A stretch of DNA of 64,000 bases from Chlorops oryzae (taxonomy: Eukaryota > Arthropoda > Insecta > Diptera > Chloropidae), in NCBI GenBank assembly GCA_020466095.1, contig CM035807.1, positions 29,885,176-29,949,175 on the forward strand. The letters are read 5' to 3'. Positions 24,184 through 33,819 of this stretch are shown here, in pieces. The translations under genes were made by a program, and so were the position numbers. The notes below the pieces were generated by a model. The model saw nothing but the letters and a program-made list of their open reading frames with translations. It was not told the DNA's origin and searched no databases. How positions within the stretch are numbered: position 1 is the first letter of the stretch; every line of letters starts with the position of its first letter.

Positions 24184-27100
24184 TGTGTTGAGGCGAGAAG
24201 TCCGATTGTTTTGTTCTTGCCGTGATCGCTTCTACGAATTCCTAGCTTTTGCGTTGTCTTTATATAGAGCGTTGCATTTCTGTCCTCGATTTCATGCTTT
24301 CAGTGTTGTATTTTTAAAAAGAACGCTAGAGTACATTATATCCTGTTTTAACATTATCGGTATGAGAAAAGGAAAGATCAAAAAAAAATTTTTTTCGATC
24401 AGTAAAAACCAACTTTTAATAATGCACTTCTTTTCCGGATTTAAAAATAAAAAAACAAATCTTCTGACGTTCATTATCCGACTGTAAACGGCCCTTTAAA
24501 TTAAGTTAATTTTGGCATGAAATAAGCGTTAGCCTTTCTTGCTGTTCTCGAAATTCGCGCACTTTTTAAAGGCTTACGAAAGAGCATCCGTTTATACCTT
24601 TTCAATGCGCAAAGTTTTTTTTCTCTTTTTTTGTATATTGCACATATGTAAAAGTGGAAAAGTTATTGACGTCATAAATCATTAATACATATGCAAACGG
24701 TTTTTTTGTTTCCACATTCATTTAGAAAGCTGTAAAATGAAATAATTAATTTTCCATATAATTAACTGATGGAGCTTTTATTAATGGAAATAATGCACTT
24801 AAGCGCAATCATTCATGCTGCTATGGATACTGTTGGTATAGCTTGAAAAAAAAATAATATGTGTAAAAATAAAACAACAAAACATTTTTTGTGATAAAAA
24901 GAATGTTAAGGCTTATCCGCATTTGAATTATTTTTGTTTTTTTGTTTTTTGCTTTTAATTAAAATACATGTGTTTACAAATTTACTCATTTCTCCCATTG
25001 AGCACACCCATAGCCGTTCAATTGAAAAGGCATGCGCTTTTGTGCAATAAAGAACTTATCCGCATCGAAAATGTTTAACAAAAAAAAAATTAACTTTAAC
25101 ATACTTACTTAAATCAAAATTCACTCAATGGCTAGACCGAGCAAAATCCCTTTTCAACTCCATTGAACAACTTTGCATTGATTCGCTTCGCATTCACGAT
25201 TCATTTGCATTCCGCCACAATTAAATTACTTTCTGATCAAACGTGCTCAATGCAAAAGTACAAAATTAAGCGCATGAAATTTAACAAACTTTTTATTTCA
25301 TTTCTCATTTCTTTTTTTTTTGTCCTTTTCAATTTTAATGCAGCCAAAAAGGACATGCATTGAACTTCGGAGTCTCATGTCGCTAATTGCCAACCTTGAT
25401 TCGGCTTTTTCAGAATTTTTCTGTGCTACATACAGTCATTTAGGCATTCCATTTGCTCTACGGCGCGTCTGCACCGATCCCGGACAGTAGGAATCAATTA
25501 CCGTAGTTCCATAAGGAAGCTATTGCTTTATTTTTGACAGTTACACCGGCAGCGTAAAACGGTGACACGGTGCTTGGCTTATCCTGCGATGCTTTCCATG
25601 TTTTTTTTTTTTTTTTGCATTTTGCTTTTGGTGAGTGTGGAGTGCAAGCAAAGCGATAAAGCAAAAATAAAAACAAACAGAAAAAAAGAGGAGGCGAAAA
25701 AGAAGAGAAAAAAGAGAAACAAGAAATTAAATTTGAGTCCCTTTAAGCTGCGAACACCACAACTCCTTTTTTCGCTTTAGCACTTTTATCTTATGTGGTC
25801 GAATCGAACCCTCAAACAGCGAACGTACAGACTGCTTCGTCCAGAGCTGGGCAATGTGCAGAGCTCAATACACCGTTCTTACGGTCACCGGCCATACGGT
25901 CGAAGGTGCAATTCCAATATTGTAGAAATTTCCTCCTTTAACGTTGTTTACCCCAATCGGTATTTTTTCTTTTTTTGGTTTTGTTTTTGATTTCATTTTT
26001 TTTTTTTAATTCGTGTGTTCTTGTCCTGAGGCTGCACTCAGGGTACTGTCTGTACTTAAATTTGCTTTATACGCTGCAAATAATCCTTTAATTCAACGCT
26101 GGCCTTTAACAAAAAATACGGGAAATTGACAGCGATATACACTCATACGCATTTATTTGCATGGGTACGATCATGTGTGTGTGTGTAGGGTATTTATATA
26201 TATACATATGCATAAGAGCGAAAGCTGTTAAGTCAGATGCGGTTTATTGCTTTTTCGGAAAACTGGAATGTTACACCTATGAGTGCTTTTCGATAACAAC
26301 TTTTCGCATCCTACATGAAACAGCTCCATCCACGTTAAAACCGAAAAGTCCTTTATTCAATCGATGCTTATAACGCATACTATGTGAATGTTAATTTGAA
26401 ATCTTCAACGTCGAAAATTTCAGAGAGTCGTCAAAGCAACCATAAAGGATACAACCACAAAACCTTCAGTTCGTTCAAATCGCAAATCTCAGAACCAGTT
26501 ACGTTGGTGGGTAAGCTAAAGTTTTCTCCCGACAAGTAATTAAATACTTAATTTTGAAATTTCCTTTTAAAAGAATCTGAATCAAATTTGGTCGGTATTG
26601 ATTTGCAATTCCCTTTTCAAGCACCAAACGCTTTGAGGAAGTCATGGAATATTTATAAAGTTTGCACTTTACAGTTAAAGCATCAAAAATTTTGAAGGTG
26701 CTCAGTATTCTCAACTCAAGTTCAAGGATCCCAAATTTAGTTCCTCAATCGTTTTGAAAAAAATATTGTGAGTTTTAAGAAGAAGGCTCAAAATAAGCAG
26801 CACTAATGTTAATGGTATAAGGACACTGCGGTAGGTAAGGAGCAAAAAATGAGAGAATTATTTAATTAAAGTCGATTCGTTCCATTGTATAATATGGAAG
26901 ATTTGTAAACTCTCAGCAGATGAGTCTTAAACTTATCATTGGAATAGCTAATGAAGGCCCAACAACTAAGTTATAAACTTAAGATATTTAATGATTAAAG
27001 AAGGTAGGATGGATAGGTTCAAAAAATGGATACGGTTCATGTTTTTTGGCTAATATCCTCGAAATAATATTTTGAATAAGCATAAGTATTATAGATAGGT

Positions 27101-27258
27101 CAATTTTCGATGGCCAATGTGTGTCAAATTGTTCAGGTTTAGATCTTGGTTCGTCTAGTTCGATCGGTCGTTCAATAAGAAGAATTGGATTCTTCACCAG
27201 TCTTTATGAACTCATTTTATTGAACAATCTCAAAGAATAAAACTACTTATTATTGGAA
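24184..27258. other. Intergenic DNA, no gene seen
   Basis: AT-rich, with long T runs near 25.3, 25.6 and 26.0 kb. No splice-supported or domain-bearing frame was found. Confidence 0.5.
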
Positions 27259-27270
27259 TCAGTCCTATCA

Positions 27271-27865
27271 GGTAGGTAGGTAGTAGTGGCAGCTTTAACT
27301 CACGTAGGGACATTAGGTTGGCCCATTGTGATACCACAAGATGATGACACGACTTGCCCCTTACTATTTAATGCGGAAGCCAATTAGACTTCTTGATGAA
27401 CCGAGCGATGTCTGTGACTTTGATTTCAGATAGCCCGGTGAGGCTGATAAAGAAGGAATTCCCTAATAGGGACAATATTCTTCTTGCTAGGGCAGGGCAT
27501 TGACATATGAAGTGGAAGATGGATTTTTCGTCATCCTCCGAGACACCTAGCCTTGTTACATGTCTGCCGAAAAGGCAGTGACCGGTGCGTATAGATACCG
27601 TCTGGTGAATGGACACGCTGCTTAGTCCTGCTATATCCCTAGAGCGTCTTTTCTTCAGAGATGGCCAGGTTTGTCTAGAAACCCAGCAGGAGTCTTCTGC
27701 AACCCAGCGTTTGTTCGCTAGTTTGAGGTATTCTTGTTTTATGAGGAATTTCACTGTTGTCAGTGGAACTTCGATATTGGAAAAGGAGATATCCGAAAGC
27801 AATGTACCCATCTTAGCATGTTCGTCTGCCTCACAATTTCCTTAATAATTTCCCTATGGTCCCGG
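27271..27865 (-). mobile_element. 5'-truncated LINE, RNase H and 3' end
   Basis: Reading leftward, the element starts inside a degraded RNase H domain: an in-frame GNCEADEHAKMG motif (compare GNExAD) follows a stretch with two stop codons. It continues as a 147-residue frame with the usual C-terminal pattern TGHCLFGRH...FHFICQCPALARR and ends FIKKSNWLPH. A short 3' UTR with a GGTATCACAATGG motif and a CTACCTACCTACC tail follow. TCAGTCCTATCA flanks both sides (27259-27270 and 27866-27877), a 12-bp target duplication. This is a dead-on-arrival copy of an RNase-H-bearing non-LTR retrotransposon (I/Jockey group by general appearance; the clade is not resolved). Confidence 0.88.
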
Positions 27866-27877
27866 TCAGTCCTATCA

Positions 27878-28705
27878 AATTATGTCAAATTTTGAGAAGT
27901 GTCGAAATTATAAAATTATAAAATAGTTAAGCATTTTTGTCGATTACATGCGTGAGATTATACAAGTCTGCACTCAAAAAATAATTAACTTTCTGAATAA
28001 AACTAGTCGATATTTACAGTGTATACTTAAGTAAAGAAGCTTTGAAGACTTAAGAACACGCTCAAGTGTCAGCGTTTAACAATGTCAATTTTTATCCAAA
28101 AGCTCACGTAAAATTTTTCGGCAGGTAACATTTGAAAGAAGCCTATATATTTTGCTTATACCTTTTAAAATTCGTGAAATTAGTGAAATTCCTTCAATCA
28201 AATGTAAATGAAAACTTATTATAAAGGAGCATTAAAATTTGTCACTGTTAAAATGCTTAAGATATAAAGTCTTTACTTAAGTAAGGAGTCCTTAAGTGAT
28301 GCACTGTAATATCGGGCCTAAGAATTTCATATGCTTTTTTTTATGGATTAAAAAAAAGTCAGCTTCTTAATTATTGGAGAAAAATACCACATGGCCTGCA
28401 ACATTTACGTTTAAAAAGTTTTTTTTTGTCCATTCGTGCTTCTCGTAAGCAGATTTTCAGGTTTGCCAAACCAGAAGTAACATTTGAAGACTGTGTCAAC
28501 TCCCGCTCAATGAACGCTGTGAGATTGCACATACACCCATACCTTTGCGAACAAGTTTCAAATGAAATCACAAAAAAGAAAAAAATGAATGCTTCATCCG
28601 AAATTGGTATAAATGAAAATTCAAACTGAAATACTGGTTTAGTCGCTTTGATAAACTGAAGCTAATCACAATCATTTTTATCCAGAGAAAAAAATATTTT
28701 TTATT
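27878..28705. other. Upstream region of the first OBP gene
   Basis: No other gene was seen. A TCATTT initiator-like hexamer at 28672-28677 lies about 30 bp before the OBP start codon, but no clear TATA box sits at the right distance, so the transcription start is not called. Confidence 0.45.
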
Positions 28706-29217
28706 ATGAAATTTCAACTCATAATATTTCTCTTTGCATGCGTGGCTTTGGTAAGTGTTACAACAACTTTATTCTTACCCCTCATCATCATCATCATTAG
28801 AATATTTAACAAAGCGGAATTTTTCTGCAGGCTTTGGCGAAATTTCAAATCCGTACACGAGAGGATGCACTAAAGGCACACGAGGAATGCCGCGAGGATA
28901 ATTACGTACCTGATGATATTTACGAAAAGTTTCTCAACTATGAATTTCCCGAACATAAGCGCACAAATTGCTACGTGAAATGCCTCGTTGAGAAATTAGG
29001 CTTATTTGCCGAGCGCAAAGGATTCAACGAGAAAAACATCATAGCGCAATTCACGCATGACAATACAAAGAATCTGGACAGCGTCCAACATGGCCTAGAG
29101 AAATGTATCGACCACAATGAATGGGAGTCGGACGTCTGCACATGGGCAAATCGAGTTTTCTCCTGTTGGATCAAAATAAATCGACACATTGTTCGCAAGC
29201 AATTCGGCGAGCAGTAG
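28706..29217 (+). CDS. Single-domain odorant-binding protein (likely Obp83g-type)
   Basis: Two exons, 28706-28750 and 28831-29217, encode 143 residues. The 80-bp phase-0 intron has donor GTAAGT and acceptor TTTTCTGCAG. Residues 1-18 form a signal peptide (MKFQLIIFLFACVALALA). Six cysteines at 35, 62, 66, 107, 118 and 127 give spacing 26-3-40-10-8, the classical insect OBP pattern with C2-X3-C3 and C5-X8-C6. In known OBPs the disulfides are C1-C3, C2-C5 and C4-C6, and the all-alpha fold carries hydrophobic ligands in sensory lymph or haemolymph. The protein is most simply read as the Obp83g member, because its neighbours are two-domain OBPs of the Obp83cd/ef kind. An AATAAA follows 115 bp downstream. 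Family assignment is firm; orthology rests on context. Confidence 0.93.
28751..28830 (+). other. Intron of the single-domain OBP gene
   Basis: GT...AG intron placed after codon 15, between two codons. It contains a short CAT repeat. Its position after the signal peptide matches intron 1 of both two-domain OBP genes nearby. Confidence 0.9.
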
Positions 29218-29331
29218 ATCGAAGGAGCTTCAAAAACCCCGTTTGTGAATGGCATCCGAAAGACTTGTGATAGTAAAATGTACAAGAAAGAAGTTAGAGA
29301 TTATGCACGAAAAAAAGATTTTATAAAAAAT

Positions 29332-29337
29332 AATAAA
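29332..29337 (+). terminator. Polyadenylation signal of the first OBP gene
   Basis: AATAAA lies 115 bp after the stop codon in an A-rich context. Confidence 0.7.
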
Positions 29338-29588
29338 ACTTTCCTTTCACTTAAGTTTGTTGTATGCATACGCATACAGAGAGTTGTTTTTGCAATTTAA
29401 CTGTGAAAGTATATCGAGCTAAACTTCTCTTTTCTTTGATAGCGAATCAACAGATTCCTATTTTTGTTGCATTTTTTTGGTCCCTTATTCGGTGACACTT
29501 TTCTGCAAAGAAAGTTTTTATTCTAGAAGAACAATAATTAATTTATTAATTTGAAAATTTATTTTCAAGCGATGCTTGAGAAAATCAT
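29338..29588. other. Short spacer between OBP gene and ribozyme
   Basis: AT-rich, with no gene. On the minus strand the part just downstream of the ribozyme contains a small hairpin (TCAAGC-ATC-GCTTGA). Confidence 0.5.
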
Positions 29589-29658
29589 CCATAAGCGACT
29601 ATTTGCTGACGTACGTTTCGACCTGCCGTCTGGGGTCTCATCAGAGCAATTTTTACGG
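29589..29658 (-). ncRNA. Hammerhead ribozyme, type I, short stem III
   Basis: On the minus strand the core CTGATGA (29644-29638) is followed by stem II GACC/GGTC, the core GAAA (29619-29616), then a two-base-pair stem III (AC/GT) closed by the loop GTAC, and a GTC triplet whose C is at 29608. Stem I pairs TTGCT, directly before the core, with AGCAA, directly after the triplet. Beyond an internal loop, CCGTAA pairs with TTATGG. All invariant core positions of hammerhead ribozymes are present, and predicted self-cleavage is between 29608 and 29607. The minimal stem III is the form known from Penelope-like elements and related retroelements, where tandem copies may be needed for activity. No Penelope reverse transcriptase was found next to it, so this is probably a fragment. 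Confidence 0.85.
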
Positions 29659-29980
29659 GTTGGCTGACTATTGAGTCAAATTTTGGTTTGCGTATTAAAC
29701 TACCTTTGACTGCAATTCATGTTGCCCAATCCGCAGCAACACCATCAACCCAATTCTGATGTGTAAAAACAAAAATAATTAGAATAATGTGTCTGTCGCT
29801 TAGCTCCTTTGTTATTTTCATCTAATTTTAGGATTTTCAACCATTTTAAGGATATCTTTGGGATATTGTGATAAGATTTTTGAGCAGCTGGAAGTTTTGC
29901 CTTTAAAAATCCCAAAAATATATGGGTGGATATGCATTTTTGATTACAATTTAGAGATCGCCGCATATTGGGCTTAAGCG

Positions 29981-30753
29981 TAGGGGAAAGTGGTCGAATT
30001 CTGACCCCTTAAGAAATTTTGCTATAAATTCAAAACGCGGATACTCAAGATAAGAACTTATCATACCATTAGCAAGAGAATATCATTACCTTTGTTTTTG
30101 CAATATAAAATTTTCATCAAGAACCTACTAAATATAGACTACTTTAGAAACATTCTGTATACTAACTTTTGAAGGTTTAAAAATTGATGTTCTAAATATA
30201 ATATGAACCCCCTTGTCGTGTTTTAAATCCAGAGAAATGCTGCACCGAAATCATATCCTATTGTATTCTGCAATATCCGAAGTTAATTCTTGCGGAGAAA
30301 ATATGTTACATAATAACGCTTAAGAATTCGGTTTTTGGAAATTAGCGTTTTTTGAATTAGTATGAAAATCGTGGGGTCCAATTTTTTTCCACACTGTTGA
30401 CTTTCTATAAAAATCGATTTTCTAAGAAACCTTATATTTTTTTCAAGTTTTTATTTTTCCTTTAAAGCCCCTTAACACTTTTATCATACACCTTCAAAAT
30501 TATGAGTAAAATCCTAATCAGGATAAATTACTGATTTTTTTCTAAAACATAAAAATTATAGTTTTAAGATACATTTTAAATTTCTAATTTTTTAATTTTA
30601 CCTATCAATTTAAAATTTGGAAAAATTTGCTTAAAAATCAGCAGCATAATATGTGTTTTACGGGTTGGAAAAAATCGTCAGAAGCCTTTTCATTTTCATA
30701 TTACAGCTGGGGTCAAACTTAGACACGAGTCAGATTTACCCCACTTTCCCCTA
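29981..30753. mobile_element. Inverted-repeat element with GGGGAAAGTGG ends
   Basis: Left end TAGGGGAAAGTGG and right end CCACTTTCCCCTA are inverses. Subterminal TCTGAC/GTCAGA and GACCCC/GGGGTC words also mirror. TA bounds both tips, but no longer duplication is visible, so the superfamily is open. The interior (about 770 bp) is AT-rich and non-coding. Confidence 0.6.
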
Positions 30754-30906
30754 TACAGAAAACTATCCCACTAAACACACAGAAATCAAGATATATTTAA
30801 ATCGATCATCCATCAAAGAATACTTCTCATGTCTTATAGGGGATTTCACTGTTCCAGTGCCAGTTCAAAGATTAACTCATCTCTAGATTCCCTTATATCC
30901 ACTTAA

Positions 30907-31126
30907 CCCTCTAGGCCCAAAGACTGCCTCTAGATGACCTTATTTCTCTTCACAATTTCTCACATCCTTTAACAAAGTTTAACTTTCTTTTTGCCTTCGT
31001 TTCATTCGGGGAACCCCAAAAGTTTGTCTTATGCAACGAAACAAAAACAAAAAAAATATTACACTGTGTTTAGCCAATTGTGAAAGAAAGTTAGCCTGTC
31101 TAGGCACGATCTTGGAGCCTAGAGGG
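30907..31126. mobile_element. piggyBac-like MITE, TTAA duplication
   Basis: The ends CCCTCTAGGC and GCCTAGAGGG are perfect inverses, each directly flanked by TTAA (30903-30906 and 31127-31130). TTAA targeting and CCC-starting ends are typical of the piggyBac superfamily. 220 bp, no coding capacity. Confidence 0.75.
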
Positions 31127-31298
31127 TTAATAGAAAATTTCGGGCTCTCACTGAATATCAAAAGCCCTCATCAATGGAAAACCAATAACCGATCCCTCAA
31201 AAAAACCATCCAACAGCTAATGAAATTCAAAACCCTTTCATCAGATGTCCCATTGCCAGAGTGTCTCCACTTCTGAGGGATTTCACTGTATTACATTT

Positions 31299-31304
31299 TT
31301 TATT
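31299..31304 (-). terminator. Candidate polyadenylation signal, minus-strand OBP
   Basis: AATAAA on the minus strand, about 150 bp after the stop codon of the two-domain OBP gene. A long A-rich run (about 31350-31381) lies between. Confidence 0.4.
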
Positions 31305-31455
31305 GCAATTCTTTGTTCTTAATAATTCGATGTTGCTTAGAAAAACAAAAAAAAAAAAAAAAAAAACAAAAAAAAAAAAAAATTCTTACAAAAAATATTA
31401 AGAGGCAAAAAGAATACTTTATGTACCTATAATTTACACTCGAAAATGACGGTCT

Positions 31456-32600
31456 TTAGAACCTCGTAAAGAATGCTGTCTTAATACTCCGTTGCGTATC
31501 TGTACTCCTCGCTGTTGTCGACTGTATGCAATTGCATTCCGTGCCATGGGTATTGTAGTTCAAACGCTCCAGGCACATGTGCTCTTCGTACATCCAATCG
31601 CATTCGTTGCCGCTTTTGATGCGTTCGGGGCTAGTTTTGCATTCCGAGAAATCTTGGTTCGTATATTTCATCGGTCCGAAGGCATTAACCCAGTTCTTGA
31701 GATTCCAAGCGAAGTTATCTTGATACAAATGCATTTTATCGGCAAAGCACTTGAAGAGGCAAGGGATCTTTTCCTTCTCCGGAAATTCCGAGTATTCCAA
31801 TAGTTGCTCATTGTTTGCGCCCAATTCGTATATGCAATTGATTAGATTAACGCGCGTTGCACATACATTTCTATTTGCCTGTATAGAGGATTAATGAAAA
31901 GGATTTTCTGCATTAATGCTCCATGTAGTATAGTGACATCCATCATGAGTCAGACGATTTATGATGATAGATTTTCATACCAAATCAAAAGATATTTCTT
32001 CGAATTTGGTGCTCTCTCTTTCTCTCGCACGGACAAATATGGTCCACTCATGAGGGACTTCACTGTAAGTAAAATTTTTGCCGAACAATTGTTTGTCAAC
32101 TCACTTTTAGTAAGCATTTTGCACCTTTCAACGCCAAAGTGCAACCGGGCAAATGTGTTCGCTCGAGTTCATAACGACAATAGTTGTAGGCATCGTCGCC
32201 GAAATTCTCGACAACTGCCTGCATATTCCATTTGTTAGTGACGCTGCTGAATAAGTTCTTCGCCTCAACGTATTGACGCACCAGGCACGGTTTCGATAGC
32301 AAAAAGTTCTTCCCGCTATCGTTGACATCTTTCCAATCGTCAAGTGCTGCCAGCTCTTCGATCATCAGACTAACTCTTCCGTCTTGAGATTCGGCACATT
32401 TTCGAATGCTTTCCTCATTGCACTCCGCCTTCGAGTCGAATCGAGACGAATCGTGTCGCGTTGAATTGCGTTGAGTTGAGTGTTGAGTTGATAAACGAAA
32501 ATCAATCAATATTCTTTGAAACACACATTTTTTAACTTCAAATTGTTCTTACATGAGCAGCAAATAACACGACAAATACGAATAATATTATTGTTTTCAT
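31456..32600 (-). CDS. Two-domain odorant-binding protein (Obp83cd/ef-type), lacks C3 in domain 1
   Basis: Three exons on the minus strand, 32600-32553, 32428-32105 and 31878-31456, encode 264 residues; both introns are phase 0. Exon 1 is a signal peptide (MKTIILFVFVVLFAAH). Exon 2 is OBP domain 1, with cysteines at 27, 64, 100, 112 and 121. The third OBP cysteine is replaced by Gln68, and an extra Cys18 lies upstream. Exon 3 is domain 2, with the full set at 139, 164, 168, 204, 217 and 226 (C2-X3-C3, C5-X8-C6), an extra Cys130, and an unusual 38-residue tail containing CNC. The donor GTGAGT of intron 2 is strong. The acceptor of intron 1 (after CGACTCGAAG) has a weak pyrimidine tract and is the least certain boundary. 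Two-domain OBPs are known in Drosophila as Obp83cd and Obp83ef; which one this matches is not resolved. Confidence 0.88.
31931..32065. mobile_element. Pogo-like MITE inside an OBP intron
   Basis: The ends TAGTGACATCCATCATGAGT and its inexact inverse ACTCATGAGGGACTTCACTG are flanked by TA on both sides. CAGTG-type tips with TA duplications are typical of pogo/Tigger elements. It makes up most of intron 2 (226 bp) of the minus-strand OBP gene; intron 2 of the sister gene is only 62 bp. Confidence 0.65.
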
Positions 32601-32648
32601 TTTCGTCAACCGTATGGCATAAAGTACTCCTCAGCTTTATTGTGTTTG

Positions 32649-32690
32649 AACTGAAATCGATGGCAGTTCAACGTTTCTAAATATTATTGG
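32649..32690 (-). promoter_or_regulatory. Candidate core promoter of minus-strand OBP gene
   Basis: On the minus strand a perfect arthropod initiator TCAGTT (32654-32649) lies about 50 bp before the start codon. A TATA-like AATATTTAG is centred about 30 bp upstream of it. The spacing is right, but the TATA element is not consensus. Confidence 0.4.
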
Positions 32691-32692
32691 GT

Positions 32693-33419
32693 TTTTTTTT
32701 AATTTTTTTTTTTTTTTTTTTTCATTGAAGGCTGTTATCAGTCTTTCGCAGTTTCGTTCGATTGAATCGTGAGTTCCGAGGGGTTATCATCTCTGGTGTT
32801 GTGGACATTACAGTATAAAGAATATTCCAATGCTAATAAAAAACCCATGGACACTTTGAAAGTGTTTTAACAGAAAATAAATATGGAAAAATCTTATCGC
32901 GATTGTACAACTTGTGAAATCTCATTTTCGAGACACTCTAGGAACACCCTGTTTACTTTTGAATCGTAAGTTGCCAAACTCAAACGCATTCAATTGTGGC
33001 ACTTTGTTTTTTTATGAATGGCTGGGCCGACTGAGCGTTTCGGGCTAAGTCAACATGGATTAAAAGAGATTTATTTTTAATTTTTTTTTTTTTTATATAA
33101 ATATTTTTCCTTTTTCTACTTAATTGTGGAAATTTTTGCCGATATCTACAGTATGAATTTTGATGAGTTTATTATTTTGAAAGGCCTATGGTTTTCGATG
33201 CACTAAGGCTGCCGTTAATTCAGGTGTAATATAAAGGGTGGTCCATGCAGTTCAAAACGGACACAAGGATGTCTCAATAAGGACTTAAAAAGGCACTAAA
33301 ATGTATTAATTTAAATTTTTGTTGAAAAGTAGCTCAGGCCTACATTATCGTGACAGTCACAGTTTTAGTTTTCTAAAAACGGGGAAAAATACAAAAGCCA
33401 TGGTCCTTTTTGTATGACG
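32693..33419. other. Intergenic DNA, no gene seen
   Basis: Contains T-rich runs near 32.7 and 33.09 kb. No supported coding sequence. Confidence 0.5.
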
Positions 33420-33432
33420 AAGACTCATCTTC

Positions 33433-33806
33433 AGACTCCGATGAGTGTAAAAAATGCTCTGAACTATGGGGAACGAAAACAGTCAAGCACATTTTCTGTC
33501 ACTGCCCGACTTTTGCCAGAACGAGACTTCAACTGTTCGGGAACCCTGGCTCTTCGACTCAGACTGTATGACGGAGTATAACCTGTCTACTCTCCTTAAT
33601 TTCGCGAAGAATACTGGTATGTTGCGGTAATACCATCAAACAACTAAGACGTCCTTTAAAAATCTACACTGTATGCTACGTACCGTCTTTCATCCTGTCT
33701 ATTAATCGTCTATCTAACCTAACTAACCTAACCTACTAACCTAACCTAACCTAACTACCTCTAACTTAACTTACCTCCTAACTACTAACCTAACCTAACC
33801 TAACCT
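33433..33806 (+). mobile_element. 5'-truncated LINE with TTAGG-like tail
   Basis: The first 110 bp or so encode the C-terminal zinc-knuckle-like end of a LINE RNase H polyprotein (DECKKCSELWG then KHIFCHCPTFARTRLQLFG). A frameshift follows, and the terminal LLNFAKNTGMLR stop is in another frame. After a short UTR come roughly 100 bp of imperfect TAACC repeats. AAGACTCATCTTC flanks both sides (33420-33432 and 33807-33819), a 13-bp target duplication that places the TAACC tract inside the element as its 3' tail. Confidence 0.88.
33706..33806 (+). repeat. (TAACC)n tail of the LINE copy
   Basis: Imperfect repeat of CTAACCTAACC. The complementary strand reads TTAGG repeats. It ends exactly at the target duplication. 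Confidence 0.85.
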
Positions 33807-33819
33807 AAGACTCATCTTC

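Noticed and set aside
24125..24487. 120-codon frame starting in a hAT end
   Set aside because: It begins inside the transposon and runs into flanking DNA across the target duplication, so it cannot be an ancestral gene; no domain is visible.
33706..33806. Interstitial telomere repeat (TTAGG)n as a chromosome-fusion relic
   Set aside because: The tract ends exactly at the LINE target duplication, so it is the element's 3' tail.
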